Assembly: GCF_029784165.1 (NCBI RefSeq)
Contig: NC_073696.1
Location: 46,269,858 to 46,333,857 of the forward strand
Length of the DNA: 64,000 nucleotides
From: Wyeomyia smithii
Taxonomy: Eukaryota > Arthropoda > Insecta > Diptera > Culicidae
Direction: 5' to 3'
Positions 21,991 through 34,488 of this stretch are shown here, piece after piece; position 1 is the stretch's first letter, and each line of letters begins with the position of its first letter. The position numbers were made by a program, and so were the translations under genes. The notes under the pieces are model-generated. The model was given only the letters and a program-made list of their open reading frames with translations, did not search any database and was not told the DNA's origin.

Positions 21991-22270
21991 ATTCCGAGCT
22001 TAATTTGGGCTCATTTTTTTACCTTGTCTGGACTTGAGAAGGGGTTTTGGCGATTCTGAGCTTAATTTGGGATCATTTTCTTTTTAGGCCTTTTCTGGGT
22101 GGGCTTTAGCAGGAGTTTTTGGCGATTCTGAGCTTGATTTGGGATTATTTACTTTCTCTGCTTTTTCTGGCCTTTAGAAGGTGTTTCGGCGATTCTGAGC
22201 TTAATTTGAAATCATTTCCTTTCTTGGCCTTTTCTGGCCCTTAGAAGGGGTTTCCGGCGATTCTGCCAAA
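21965..22270 (-). repeat. Tandem repeat of 63-72 bp with coding character
   Basis: About five units, each with 'ggcgattctgagcttaattt' (near 21986, 22049, 22121, 22188 and 22257). On the minus strand units translate as Lys/Ser/Pro-rich 21-24 residue repeats such as NDPKLSSESPKTPSKG, with frame changes between units. It runs directly into the remnant at 21745-21990, so it may have been a basic, repetitive N-terminal arm of the same protein. Confidence 0.6.
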
Positions 22271-22499
22271 ACTATTCGTATCCCGGTCGGCACCTCCCAC
22301 CTTCCTCACCAATAACCAACACTTCGAAGTGTTGTTCCAACGCCTAGCCAGCCACCTGCGACTTGGCAGCTAGAACATGAACACAAGCCAATTGCCAACA
22401 GCGAATTGAGAAGATGCAACGCGATCATTGGCGCGTTAATCATATGTTGACGGTAAAGAAGATGCTTTGTTTCTTAATTTCTTAGGAAGTACCCGCATT

Positions 22500-24430
22500 C
22501 TTTTCGACTTATTGCAGGTCCGCAAGTTCAAAATTGTAGCGCTGCAGGAACACACATGAACTGAGCACAGCTTTCATTGTGATGGACGGAATGCAGAAGC
22601 GCGTTATTGGATGGTGGCCAATCGACTACAGTATGTGCAAGTAGAGGATTAGAGATCGTTTCTTAAAAGTTAGCATCAATAACGTCCACAGCCCTCATCG
22701 ATGAAGTATTAATGGCTATAAAGAGCGTACATACGATAGCTGCCCAAAACATGACGTCAAAATTGTTTTTAGAGATTTGGACGCTCCGGTTGACCAGGAG
22801 AAGTAAATTCCTGTAAAAGATCGGTTATTGAAAAATTCAGCGCACACCGGTTTACGAACGAAAGCGGCCCCCGACTCATTGGCTTCGCTGCCTCCAAGAA
22901 CATGGCCATACGTAGTACCTTCTTTCAGCATACCCTCTCATATCGGTACACCTGGAGATCACCGCAACACGTTTTCATTGACGGAAGGTACTTCTCGGAT
23001 ATTATCGACGTTCGAAGCTATCGTGGCGCAAACGTCGATTCTGACCACTGTCTCCTGATGCTCAAAATGTGCCAAAAACTTTCGGTTGTCAACAGCAACC
23101 GCTGCCGTTTCCCGCCGCGGTATGATCTGGTGCGACCTAAACTCCCCGAAGTCGCCACAGAGTGCACGCAAAGCCTTGAGGCTGCGCATGGCCGTATACG
23201 GGAGAGCTTGCCGAAGCCCCTCTAGAGGATTGCTGGAGTACTGTGGAAATAGCCTGTTGGAATTGTCGAGAGGAATCGACGTACCGGCTGGTTTGACGAG
23301 GAGTGTCAAACGATGCTAAGCGAGAAAAATGCAGTAATTACAAACAGAAACGAAGACAACAGGCCCATCTTTTCCGGGACAAAAAGCGCTGCCTGGAAGA
23401 GCTGGAGGGCGGAGAAATGAAGCAGCTATATCGTTCCCTAGAAACACGCAGTTACAAAAAACTATAAACACATCCCGCGCAGGCTTTGCGCCGCGAGCTA
23501 AAATGTGTTGGGATAAAGATGGAGGAATCATAACATATGAACGTGAGGCGATGGACAAGTGGAAGCAGCACTACAATGGCGAAGAGGCAGAGGGTAAGAG
23601 GAACGACTTCGTCACCACAGCGGATAATGCAAACATACCGCCACTACGACAAGTGATGTTAAGGATGCGATCAAGCAGCTGAAGAACAACAAATCTACAG
23701 GCCACCAAATGCCATCCTTCGTCGCAGTGGAGCTGATAAGGCTTGGCCCGGATAGGTTGGCTTACTCACGGCACCAGCTGATGGTCAGGATCTGAGGTAC
23801 AGAACAGCTAGTGAAACAAGTTGGAATGTATGAACGACCAAGCAATCGCGATCCTCAACGCGGCCTGCAAAGTGCTCTCCCAGATCATCCTGCGGCCTTT
23901 ATCATACCGGGTCATGATCTTCAACTATTCCAGCCAATTCATCTACTTCGCTGACGACGCTAACCTTGTCGGAAAGACGTTCCAGGCAGTTGCTTAACAG
24001 TACTCAAAGCTGAAACGTGAAGCAGAAAATGTTGGATTCAAGGTAAATACGTCAAAGACCAAGTATCTGCTACCAGGGGGTCAGAAATTCAGAAGAGAAA
24101 TCTGCAGACGTATTGTAGCTGTAACTCGTGCATACTACGGACTCTATAAGACGTTGAGGTCTGGTATACTTCGCCCCCGTACCAAGTGCACCATGTATAA
24201 GGCGCTGGTAAGAGCGGTAGTAAGTACTCTACGGTCAGGGGACATGACCAATTCTCGAGGAGGACTCACAAGCACTAGCCGTTTTCGGACGACGTGTACT
24301 TAGACCTTAGATTCGGCGGAGTTTGTGAAAGTGGTGTATGAAGGCGAGGGGTGAACCACGAGCTAGCGTAACTCTACGACGAACCCAGTATCCAGAAGGT
24401 CGCTATAGAAAGGTACAGTGGGCGGGACTT
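22500..24430 (+). mobile_element. Decayed non-LTR retrotransposon: APE endonuclease and RT
   Basis: Plus strand, in broken frames: endonuclease pieces 'TYDSCPKHDVKIVF' (about 22735-22775), FAASKNMAIRSTFFQHTLSY (about 22887) and RSYRGANVDSDH (about 23013-23048), the SDH being the endonuclease signature. RT follows with YFADDANLVGK (about 23947-23980), the F/YADD catalytic box, and the AVTRAYYGLYKTLRS tail. Many stops and indels are present. The family resembles insect elements often grouped near RTE or the I superfamily; I cannot settle which. Confidence 0.85.
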
Positions 24431-25700
24431 GCTGTGAGAGTTTCTAATGGATGTGCTCCCGCTGCTCGTTCTGGTCCACTTCAACTGGTTTATTGATCCG
24501 TCCATCAACATTCCGAGTGTACTCTGCAGCAGAGTGTACTCTGTAGCCGGGCCTACCAAAAGATAACGATCGGCATCGACTTTTGACCCCTATAAAAACC
24601 ACACATCGATGACGTCTGAAAAGAGCCAACCATGGAACAGCCTCCCAATTATGGTGTCTCCAGGTGTGCTTCCGAATGTTCAAACGTGCTAAATCGGTAC
24701 CGTGGAATAGGGTGAAATTTATCAGCGGGGTGAAATTGATCACCTGAAAATTCGTGATAAAAAATACTAATCAAAAGATATTACAACACTAGGCAATGTT
24801 AACGTGTCCTTAAACGCAACTTTTGTATGATTCACATACCTGTCAAAGTTAACCCTTGCATGCCCGGTGCCATTTTTCATATTTTCGAAAAATTCGTCTA
24901 ACTCAGTCAAAACTCAATCAAATTTGATCAAACAAGCTTCCAAATAACAAAAAAAGTATTAAATTTACTAAAAGTAATCTTAGTTGAGGGTAATTACGAA
25001 ATTTCGTTAAATTTGGAGAAGTGAGTAAAGTTTGATAAAAGCTCAGGAAAATTAATTTTCAAAAATGATGATTCCATACCATTAAAGAAATACTGATGAA
25101 TTCACAGGAAACTACAAAGATTTCAATTTCAGTGCTAGTTTTTAAGCTTTTGCATCAAACCGAATTGAAATCGGTCTAACGACGATCAAATAAGAGCAAA
25201 TTTAGCAACAAGCAGCTCGTGAACCACATTGCACATTGCCAAAAGAATGTATGGATTTCAATGGTGATCAATTTCACCCCAATTTACCTCATAGTACCTT
25301 ATAGAATTATCGAATTTATTTCATGAAGTAGACGATAGAAATTTCACCAATAGCCATAGAGGTTTACTGGAGCACATAACAGTACTTGTTTTAAAATTAT
25401 ACTATTGCTGGAAAAATGTACATGAAGCTAGTTAATTGGAAATTGTTATAAAAATTGATCACCCCGTTCCATGGTACTGCCATTCCCTCGGCCGCGATGA
25501 AGTTCACTAGCCTCCCCTCAAGCCATTGTTCCTTGTGGTAGAGTGAAGGTTTTTCAATAACGGGGCGAAAAAACCCTCCCGTCCGTCTTGTACGTTCATA
25601 TCTCCAATAACGATCTTTATGTCATATTTTTGGCACTCTCCTTACATTTGTTGATATTTTTATGCATATAATGGCTATGTTTTCAAGACACCAACCTAAA
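24374..25700 (-). mobile_element. Opposed non-LTR endonuclease fragment, split by a MITE
   Basis: Minus strand: YDIKIVIGDMNVQDGRE (about 25585-25640) and 'RLVNFIAAEGM' (about 25490), then the MITE at 24697-25477. Beyond it come 'RKHTWRH' (about 24675), 'SDVIDV' (about 24620) and 'DADRYLLVG' (about 24565), where relatives have the SDHYLV catalytic box. It is the same endonuclease family as 22500-24430 but inverted. The catalytic His is lost (DRY). Confidence 0.75.
24697..25477. mobile_element. 781 bp MITE-like element inside the non-LTR endonuclease
   Basis: Ends GTACCGTGGAATAGGGTGAA (left) and, reverse-complemented, GTACCATGGAACGGGGTGAT (right). Inner 'ggggtgaaattgatcacc' has partners near 25258-25280 and 25450. 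Its removal joins two consecutive parts of the endonuclease, with GTAC/TA at the joint, consistent with a TA target. No transposase. Confidence 0.75.
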
Positions 25701-26001
25701 ATTTAAATTTGAGAAAAAACAACAGTAGTGAACGCTGACAGTGTATTTGTAAACATTGAAAAGTTAGTCACTGGTATGTGATTCATTACATAGTAGTGAT
25801 TTCCATTTGCACTCATTTGCAATCTTCCGAAACTTAAAATCCTGGTACCTAATCAAAATTATGGTTAGCGAGAAATCTGGCGATCTTGAGAAAGTAAAGC
25901 AAACAGAGCTGATATTCTAATTTTTTTCTAGTTAACCTAGGTTATTCTATAATTTTGTTGGTTATAGTATAAATAAATGGTTCTTTTACTGGTTCCGTTT
26001 A

Positions 26002-26998
26002 GGGATACCATCTGGTCAGAAATACAAATCAGGACATTTATTTTTTCGGCACAAATTTGATCCAAATTATTTTTATTCTGGTTTAAACTGGTGGTATGTG
26101 ATTTGCACTTCAAAATGCTATTCGGTTGTTAATTTATTCAACATGTATCTCGAATGATCCAATTTTATCAAGCAACTTTGAAGTTTTAGGAATTTGTATG
26201 TCCCCAAAGAATTCAGCACACGTAAACTGTTTAAAATTAAATATAAAAATCGTCAAATGTTTAACACTATTCAGTTTACTCAGGCTTAACCAGAGAAATA
26301 TTTTACGCAGTGAGCGTTGTATGGTCAGGTATCAAGATAGACAGGTTTAATGTCTAATCTCCTAGATATTTCAAAAATAATGCAGATTTTTCCTGATTTT
26401 GGGAGCGATTACAGGTAAAAAGACGAGCAATTTGCCTCGCCTAGAGTCACTGACGAGCAAAATGTTGTATCAGGAAACGCGAGTGAAACTTGGCTGATGA
26501 CAGCTGAGTGGAGCAGTTTCGCAGACGAGCTACACGTCCGAGATCCAGCCGACTCACCATCTGTTATATCTAAATTGGTCAGGCGAGTAACTCGCTGCTC
26601 ACCTCGTTGACTGTAATAGGCCCCTTTATTTCCTTTAGCCCGCAAAACGGTCATCACTTCAAGTTTTACAATTTTACCTCATAAAATGTTACTTTAAGCA
26701 TTTTATCGGAGAAAAATGTCCTTTTGATTTTATTATTACCAGCGACGAAGTCGAACTGGCAACCAGAAATGAATATAAAATACTGGGCAATCTCCAACAA
26801 TTTTTAATATCAGGCAACATTCACGTTTCTGTTAAAAACTTACTGTCTTGTGCCTTGCAATATTAGCTTGGTGATTTAAGATATTGCATGTCTTATAAAA
26901 ATCAGGACAAATGCGAGAATATGAAAAATAAATCAGGACGCCCAAATATGATCTCAAAATCAGGACATGTCCTGCTAAATCAGGACGGATGGTATCCC
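26002..26998. mobile_element. 997 bp TA-flanked element, ends GGGATACCATCYG
   Basis: Left GGGATACCATCTGGTCAGAA after TA (26000-26001); reverse-complemented right GGGATACCATCCGTCCTGAT before TA (26999-27000). 'aaatcaggac' is repeated beneath both ends. No transposase. The interior 26410-26660 is GC-richer and unexplained. Confidence 0.8.
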
Positions 26999-27152
26999 TA
27001 GTTTCGTTACATCTTGCGAAATAATTTTCTGTATCCCAGGACTCAGGAATCCTCAAATATGGGTCTTAGTTGGTATTACCTAAGCAATATCAACACTGAA
27101 CCTGTTACTATTCTAGGAGAGTTTCGCTATCATATTTTAAGTTTTCGACAGT

Positions 27153-27368
27153 TTGAACGAAACCATAAAGTCCGGTGAAAACAATTCTCACAGTTTACAA
27201 CCAATTCAGGTGATTACACAAAAAAAGGTGAACAAAATTCTCAAACTAATCATAAATGTTCGTCAACACAAAGTGCGCGACTCAGCACACAAAGTAAGCA
27301 TATCGAAAAGTGCTATGCATCGCATATTGATACAAAATGTCGACATAAGAAATCCGCAAGCAAGATAA
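27153..27368 (+). pseudogene. Possible mariner/Tc1 transposase N-terminal fragment
   Basis: Plus frame with VRQHKVRDSAHKVSISKSAM, in the style of the second helix-turn-helix of IS630-Tc1-mariner transposases (I-R-x-L-A-x-x-x-x-I-S-x-x-S-V). No catalytic part follows. Weak evidence. Confidence 0.4.
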
Positions 27369-28040
27369 GCGCCACGTTTACTTTATGTTCTCATCGCGTG
27401 TTTTAAAATGTATCGCGGCAACTGAGCGAAATGTTTTTCGTATACTCATAACCATCAAAACCGTGTAATGCAGTTGCACCCGCTGCACACTGGGATAAAA
27501 TGAACCCAAATTCCCACTAATTAGAAGCCGCTGGGCTGTCAACCTGAAATATAGCATTTCCTATGTAAAATTGGTCGATAAACTGTCCGGTAAAAAATAA
27601 CTATAAAAGATGCATGAAAGACGATTGTATGTACGAATCTGGAGGCCTTATGCGTACACTGGGAAATCCCATACTTTACGCATTCTTATTACTTCACTGG
27701 CAACGATGAATAACGTCATTTGAAACTTTAAATTTCATTTTACATGACTTAGAGCATTGCTATATACTGCGATTTTATATGACTCTATATGACACTTCTA
27801 ATTACTTCACATATAACATTTTATTGCGTTCTATAAGAGTTAAATCTTGCACGATTTGAAGAGATTCAATGTTGCATCTTAAGTTACATCAACTTTTTTT
27901 TTGTTCACACAACATTTATTTGATACGGAACAATACAAGTTACATCAACTTGTTATGCACATTCGAGCGACATAGAATTAGCATCCTCATATAACTTCTG
28001 GTTTGCTGGGCACGCACCGTATCCATAAGATTAAGTCATT

Positions 28041-28223
28041 TTGAATTATTGGCTGCTCCAAAATTTTGCAAAAAAGTTGCTCGGTGGTACAAGGTTTGCC
28101 AACAATGAAAACGTGAATTCTGTGGTTGATAGTTATTTTGAAGAGCACATTGTTTCTCACTGTTATCATGATTTCAAAGCCACCGAAGAAATTATAAATC
28201 TTTCTCAATTTTTGTTGATTTAG
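28041..28223 (+). pseudogene. Possible mariner transposase C-terminal fragment
   Basis: A 60-codon plus frame with GGTRFANNENVNSVVDSYFE resembles the 'L.G..F..NE.V...V..FF' segment near the C-terminus of mariner transposases. No catalytic residues are included. It may pair with the N-terminal piece at 27153-27368. Confidence 0.4.
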
Positions 28224-28458
28224 TCTTCGGGTGAAAGACTTCTTGGGATTGCCTCGTCTCAGTATCAGTATTCTACGGTTTTTTTGGTATTTACCTAAAA
28301 CGCATATACACGGGGGAAAGGATCAACATATTAACCAGTTAGCAGAAGCTGTGAACTGCTTGTAAGCCCCTAGAAATACTTGAACCTTTATATTTTCAAA
28401 TAATTATCGCTCAAATAATTATACCTCAAGTAGCATCATTTGAATCAATTTGAAGCTT

Positions 28459-28860
28459 TCAGCAGAATGATAGCGCGAAGATTATTTGCTCCGTAATACT
28501 AAAGCTCTTGTCAACTACGCTATAGAAGAGCTTGCCGCTTCTATCTACAAATATATTGATTTCTTTTGCTTTTTGCTCATGAACAAAAAAACACTTGTCA
28601 AAATACTCACTAATGACGGAAGTTTGGCAGAGCATTGAATTCAAATATAGTGGTAATGCAGAAATCGGATAAACAAGTAGCTTTTGAAGACACTTCAACA
28701 TTTTTTCTGGAACTGCATTCGCTCCTCATAAGAAAAGTAAATTCAATGAAGCTGTACAAAATACTTTCTGTCATTGCGATACAGCAGGAAACTAAACTGC
28801 AAATGTATTTTCCAGATGTGGCTCGGACTCTCACTGCATTGCCCGTTTAGAATCATTTTG
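28459..28860 (+). pseudogene. Possible hAT-like transposase fragment
   Basis: The plus frame at 28635-28850 has FFLELHSLLIRKVNSMKLYK, then QMYFPDVARTLTALPV and a stop. It resembles the stretch before the ERSFS motif of DUF4371-type hAT transposases ('YPN...ALRILLTLPV'), but stops just before ERSFS. The 180 bp before it hold no clear continuation. Confidence 0.4.
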
Positions 28861-29380
28861 CGGACTTTATTATGACAATGACAAGAAAAGTGAGGTGAAA
28901 CGATGGAGAGAATGTACTAACGCTTAATCAATCAAAAAGGTTTATAATTCCATGTAAGAAGGCTACTTCAAAGATACCCCGGGCACTATTTTGAATTTTG
29001 AAATGTTGGTTTTTAGACTAAACTAATATCATATACTTCAATTCAAAATTCAAGAACAAATTATCGGGGTCATAAGACAAAAATTAAGTATGAAAACTTA
29101 TTTCTAATATATTTTCGAGACGATTTTTTCATTACACTTTCTTCTAGTGAATCCAAACAGTTTGACTAATAACACTAATAACATAAAAATTTATCATTTT
29201 CGCTCATTGAAAGGGAATGAAATTAATTTTCCTATTTTTGCATAAATAGTTGATTGAATTGAATGGATTCTGTAGGTAGTCAGACATTTCTGAGTCTTTG
29301 AATAATTTGAATAATAGAATGAATTGTTTGCATGCTTCTGCTACCACCTTCAATTTTCCCTGCAGCCAGCGCGCAAGGTG

Positions 29381-31440
29381 TTGTTACAAAACTCGTCTGA
29401 GTTTTCGTCTGGCGCCTGATCTGGTCAGTTATCGATCGTAAAACTATCGAGCCTTCATTTCATTACTGTGGCTCTGTCCGACGGAATTAGTCATTAAAAG
29501 TTGGACTTTCGCCTTTGCAACATCTTAGCATCTAATCTCCGTCGTGGAATAAGACAAACTTTACCAATCGATAACGCCGGCAGATGGTTCCGTACAGCAA
29601 TGAAATTTCGCCACATTCGTGTGTTCCTGTAGCTACAAGTTTCCCCGGGTGTGCATTATCTGTAAACACATGCTAAATACTAACACCATCATCATCGCTC
29701 TTGTAGTTACATACTTAGCCAGGCTGTCTATTGAGACAATGAAAAACGGTGCAAAGGTGGTACGAGCATGATTCCATTTTCTCCGGAATTGCTCCTGCAG
29801 CAAGACGATGATGGTATGAAAAACTAGTTGTTTCTCGTGTGCTTTTCCGGGCCAATTTAATTGTGTTGTCGGTCATAGTTCGGTCTGGCCGTAAAGCTGA
29901 CTAGCTGAGGTTGCACAGCGTATTCCATCGGTGGTCCTAGCGTATTCCATCGGTGGTCCTATCTCCTGGGCACGGTTTTATTCATCCACAGCAGTGTCCA
30001 CCCCCTTTTGGTTGTTTTGGAAATTTCTTCCTAATTGTTTCTATCGTTTTCTTTATGGGCGTGTCGTACCTTGTTGAATTGTTCGCTGAGTAATTTTTTT
30101 TCTTCAAACGATGGACGGGTTTTTTGTAGAAACAACAATGCGCAATATTTCATGTCGACATCTAGTCGGGAAAATGCTCTTATATTGTTTCATACCGAGC
30201 TAAACAATACACACCACACAAATATTACAATAGAGTAAATTCCTGAACATTACTGTGGCTAAGTGTAAAATATCTGATCTGCTAATTGAGCTAGAAGCGT
30301 GCTAATATGGGTTCTAATTCGGCGATTTTTTTTCCTCATTATCATCACGCTCAGTTCATTTGCTCAATTATCAAATTTCACGGCTCGCTGAGCGCAATAA
30401 TCGCTGGCCCACTTCATCACGGTTGTCCCAAAAAACCAGGTTTCTGTATCGATGTTGCAATCGCTGTCGGTGCCAATATTTATGCAAATACCGAGTAAAC
30501 GAGTCGTTTCAGCTAGAATAAGCGCAAAGCTCAGCCCCTTCCTCGTGCCTCGTGAGTCGGTACTTGGAGACGGTTTGGTGTTGGTGTATGTGTGTTTGAA
30601 TGGCACGCGTCGGCAGTTCTCTCGTTCCACTCTGTCACGTAGTGAATGGGGAGGTTTTCAGTTTACGCTTAGCAGGATGCGGCGCGCGGGTCGAGCCGGG
30701 GGTGCGTGTAATTGTAAATTATAAATTTTGTCGATCTACGCTAATGAGCTCGATCACATTAGCGCTCCCTCTCGTGGGGTGGGGGAATGTGTTGCGTTAT
30801 AATTTGACACGGTTTGTTGAGTCGATTGTCGATATAAATTGGTATTAATAAACTTACAATTTATGTGATAATTATTTTATCGCCAACGTTAGGATAGGTG
30901 ATGCGTTCTGCTGAATGGATTTTCGAAAAGTAATGTTGAAAGAAAAGCAAGAATTCAAATTGCAAAACAAAAGTTAAATTTTCACACCATGCTATAAATA
31001 ATTGTCAGATGAACGAGGGAAATAGATATTTGAATGTGTATTGAAACTCACTCCTGATTCCAGTTGTTTCTCACAAGCTACGAGTAACCATTATGCATTC
31101 TCTTTTTATACGACTTTGGCACGGCACAAAAACTCGAAATAACACGGGTGATCGTCTTTTGTCAAAAAATGAATATATTCCAAAATCCGTGTTCATTTGG
31201 GACATCAGGCATTATGCACGATTGCTCAAAACAACACTGGGTATTTCAAAATATCACAGAGACAGATCAGGGCTCCAATGAAATATCTTCTATGTAAATG
31301 CGAAATTCCTTTAACGCAGTTTTGATCTTGTTATTGTTGTTCCCTTTGTGTCTGAGATCTATTCGAATGTAGAATGGTCAAATAGCATTCAATATAAGTA
31401 TTTTCCGAAATCAGAATGATGTCTAAAGGCCGGAAATTTA
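29381..31440. other. Noncoding stretch, GC-richer at 30400-30800
   Basis: No gene is recognised. Frames in the GC-richer block are open on both strands without motifs. A short exact tandem duplication lies at 29918-29961. Confidence 0.45.
29918..29961. repeat. Two tandem 22 bp copies (gcgtattccatcggtggtcc)
   Basis: The phrase GCGTATTCCATCGGTGGTCC occurs twice in a row, a recent exact tandem duplication. Confidence 0.85.
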
Positions 31441-31457
31441 CTGCAGATGCAATTTTG

Positions 31458-31670
31458 AAACATTAGATGGTGACTTCTGGTTTCTGAAAAAAAATCCTAA
31501 AAAAGTGAAAAGTCATCCAATATGTGCATTTTTGGAACCGCGGTGCTGCCCAGAGACCGAAAATTAATCTCAGAAGCCATTTTTAAATCTAATATGGCAA
31601 ACTCCGGTTTCTGAAAAATAGCCCTACATGGTAAAACACCATCAAATATGCATAGATTTGGAACCAGGAC
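31458..31670. repeat. About two units of the dispersed 'cttctggtttctgaaaa' repeat
   Basis: 'acttctggtttctgaaaaa' near 31473 and 'aactccggtttctgaaaaat' near 31602, separated by 'ggaaccgcggtgctgcccagagacc' type sequence. The period is about 130 bp. It is the same family as 400-485 and 61785-61930. Confidence 0.6.
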
Positions 31671-31879
31671 GGGCGTAATTTTAAATTAAATCAAGTTTTT
31701 AAAGTAATTATATTCGACTTATATGGGATAAATTTGAGCTCCGAATGAAATGGTCGCAAATTGAGTTTTCATTTCGCTAATTTAATTTCGAAAAGCTATT
31801 CATAGGCACCTCAATATATACATATTTGCAAAGTCTCTTAAACGAGTTTAGTGCTGTAAGTGAAATTAATTTATGCATG

Positions 31880-32035
31880 AGGGGAGCTCGTAGCCTCAAG
31901 GTTACAAAGTCCGCTTTAACATGCAGTTGGTTAGAACTGGAAATTCTACGTATGGGTTTATTCTCAGAATTCCTCTCATCTCCCGATTTGATCCTTTCCT
32001 TTACGCCAGAAAAAAGTAAGACATAACACACACTT
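31880..32035 (+). mobile_element. Possible tRNA-related SINE
   Basis: 'ggggagctcgtagcctcaag' has the look of a tRNA-derived head with an A-box (TAGCCTCAAGG). A degenerate B-box-like 'ggttagaact' follows about 45 bp later, then a non-tRNA body and 'aaaaaagtaag' near 32013. The B-box is poor, so Pol III activity is not implied. Confidence 0.4.
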
Positions 32036-32059
32036 GGATGAAAAAATCACCTATTCAGG

Positions 32060-32832
32060 CAATTATAATTGCCGATACTTGGCAGGAGTAACTAACGAGT
32101 CTCGGTAAAGAAGAGCAGTAGAGATAAACGTAAAGAGAAGGGTAGAAGCAAAAATATCCGTCACTCGCACGGTGACAGAAGTACTCTTGCTTTCCGTAAC
32201 AGCTGTTAGAGATGCAGAAGAAAACTCGGTATTTTGCAAGAACGGCGCCGTTATCGATGTATATAAAGTGGAAGCTACTGAATTGTTTCACATTGAAGAT
32301 AGATAAGTTGATCCCAAATTAGCGATCTTCCTGTGGTTCTTTCCGAGCAGAATTGTCCAAAACATTGTATGTTCAGTTGTAAGTTTGAGACAATCGCTGT
32401 GGGCAGGAAAATTTTCACATCATCAACATAAATTAAAGCTATAGCTTTAGGTAATATCTCTTGAAGTTTGTTCATCACGAGTATGAATAACAGCGGTCCT
32501 AAGCTGCTTCCTTGAGGTATACCGGACTTTACAGTGAACGAGGCAGAGACGTTATTTACGATTATTCTGTACATCTAATTGAGATCCGTTTCAAGGAATA
32601 GGTGTAACGTGAAAAATTTTCCAAATTGAGGAAAAGTAACCGGAAGCCAGTGGCGCGTTAAACAAACTGATAACAGGGACGAAGAGCTCACCCAGGAACT
32701 GTTTTAAGAGGCTGTTTGAGAGAATATCTGGGCCAATCGACGAGTTTGTGTCTAGTTTGTGGATTCCATTTTTGACATCAATTTCAGATACTTAGGATAC
32801 TGTCAAGCCATTGTCGGAGGAAGACATTCGCC
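32060..32832 (-). mobile_element. Decayed non-LTR reverse transcriptase fragment
   Basis: Minus strand, N- to C-terminal: KNGIHKLDTNSSIGPDILSN (about 32700-32775, the 'GPDxLS' RT box) and 'FNAPLASGYF'. Then comes SGIPQGSSLGPLLFILVMNK (about 32470-32535) and LIYVDDVKIFLP (about 32405-32440), the YxDD catalytic box as YVDD. Frameshifts and stops occur before and after. The style is that of CR1/Jockey-type LINEs. The foldback element at 32833 cuts it off on its 5' side. Confidence 0.88.
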
Positions 32833-33204
32833 GTTATTATAAATAAAAATAAATGTACCAAAGAATCTGAGTACACCATTCGATTCGTTATGACGTCCAG
32901 AATCTCTGGTCAAAATTTCAAACTCATACGTACGGTATATTTTCGAGTAATGCCCTTTTTAAGGTCGTAAAGTACAAAAAAGTGATAAAAAACAACGAAA
33001 TACCTATTTTAAAGCACGTATTTCAACCACCATTTTATGAAATAACTTCCAAAATAGTTTCTACACATTCCAAAGGTTATAATTCAAGAGATTAACAATT
33101 AATGAAAAGTTTCATTTGAAAATCCCACAGTGTACAGTGATCTAAACTCGAAAAATCGTGATCGTTCTACACGGGTAGAAATAAAATCTCGAAAACGGGC
33201 AAAA

Positions 33205-33835
33205 TGACTCATGATTTCATGATTTGGATGTATTTTCATGGTATGAATATACACCATGAGTAAAGACTCATGGAATCATGAGCCAATTCGTAACGCACCC
33301 CGTGCGTTATTGTTTTGCTGACATCATGAGCAATTTGGATTGAAACCATGATTTATGGGTCATGAAATTTGACTCATTTGACTCATGAAATCGGGCGTTC
33401 AATTTATGAAATCTCCCTTTGACTCATGAAACCATGATTGTGATTTATGAAATCATGAAATGCGAGTCATAAAATATAGCATTTGGCTCCGGGAATCGAG
33501 TGTTTGATTTATGCATTTTTGCTTTGGCTTATTCTAACCCATGAAATTATGAGCTGAACTCGTGAAATCATGAGTCACGAGTCATGCAATTTAGCATTTG
33601 ACTCCAGGAATCGGGTGTTCGATTTATGAATTCTTGCTTAGGCTTTGAAAACATGATTTTGATTTATGAAATCATGAGTTGCGAGTCGGGACATATAGCA
33701 TTTGACTCATGAAATCGGGTGTTCGACTTATAAAACCTTGCTTTGATTTAGGAAACCATGAATTGAACTCATGATTGATTGGGCTAGTTTCATGAAATCA
33801 TGATTTGTGCGATCCGATTCACGAAATTGCCCAAT
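33205..33835. repeat. Left subterminal TCATGA-rich array
   Basis: Many variants of 'atgaaatcatgagt' and 'actcatgaaatcgggtgttc', with a longer superperiod near 120 bp (for example 'gaatcgggtgttcgattta' near 33498, 33610 and 33715 in variant forms). The palindrome TCATGA dominates. Confidence 0.8.
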
Positions 33836-34488
33836 CCGCACGAGAGGCACAAATAAAATAAAGCTTTTTTCTTACAACTGTCCCCCGAATGTTTTAAAAA
33901 TAATATGGAAATAGTTTTTGGACGCGAGTAACCATTACTTTTTATAGAAAACTTGTGTTAGTTTTCTTACAAAAGACACTAGCGCTATGATTATAAAACA
34001 AATTTCTCTTTTATTTTGTCTCTGTGATAATTGAACTCAAATTTATTTATTCTTCTCTGAAGGGTCACAGGCGAAATTATTCCACTTGTGAAACGAAATT
34101 ATTTTTTCCATTAAGTAGTCACGGTGATAATTTGAAGTACAAATGGTATGTTGTCTTAGAATAGTCACTAAGTCATTAAAAGGTACGGTTAAATGTTTCT
34201 GATAACTTCATGGTGACCTTCATAGTAATAGTTTCCCCTGTTAGTCACTGTGACTTCTGTGAGAGAATATTTGTCAAAAGTTTTGTTCAATAGAATTGAA
34301 CGTCACCCGTAGATTACCTTATGGATGGTTAAAAAATATTTTTAGAGACAGAACGGTTTGTTTAATCGGTGTGACTTCTTCAGAAAAGTTGCAGATAACT
34401 GTTTTATCTTACCGATAAAAGTATGACGCTGCTACTACTACCGCTACTGGTACTCGCTATCGCTGCTGCCCGCTGCTACTTAGTTAGC

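Larger units (their letters stand above)
27001..29380. other. Noncoding AT-rich stretch with small transposase-like fragments
   Basis: Apart from the possible transposase fragments listed separately, nothing is recognised. A dispersed repeat phrase 'catttatttgatacgg' lies at 27911-27926. Confidence 0.45.

Noticed and set aside
22828..23319. Minus-strand frames over the LINE endonuclease (for example 116 codons from 23309)
   Set aside because: They are shadows of the plus-strand endonuclease, which carries the family motifs.
33205..33835. Possible CRISPR-like array of short repeats
   Set aside because: Units are degenerate, overlap, lack regular unique spacers and sit in a eukaryotic transposon; they are a TCATGA minisatellite.
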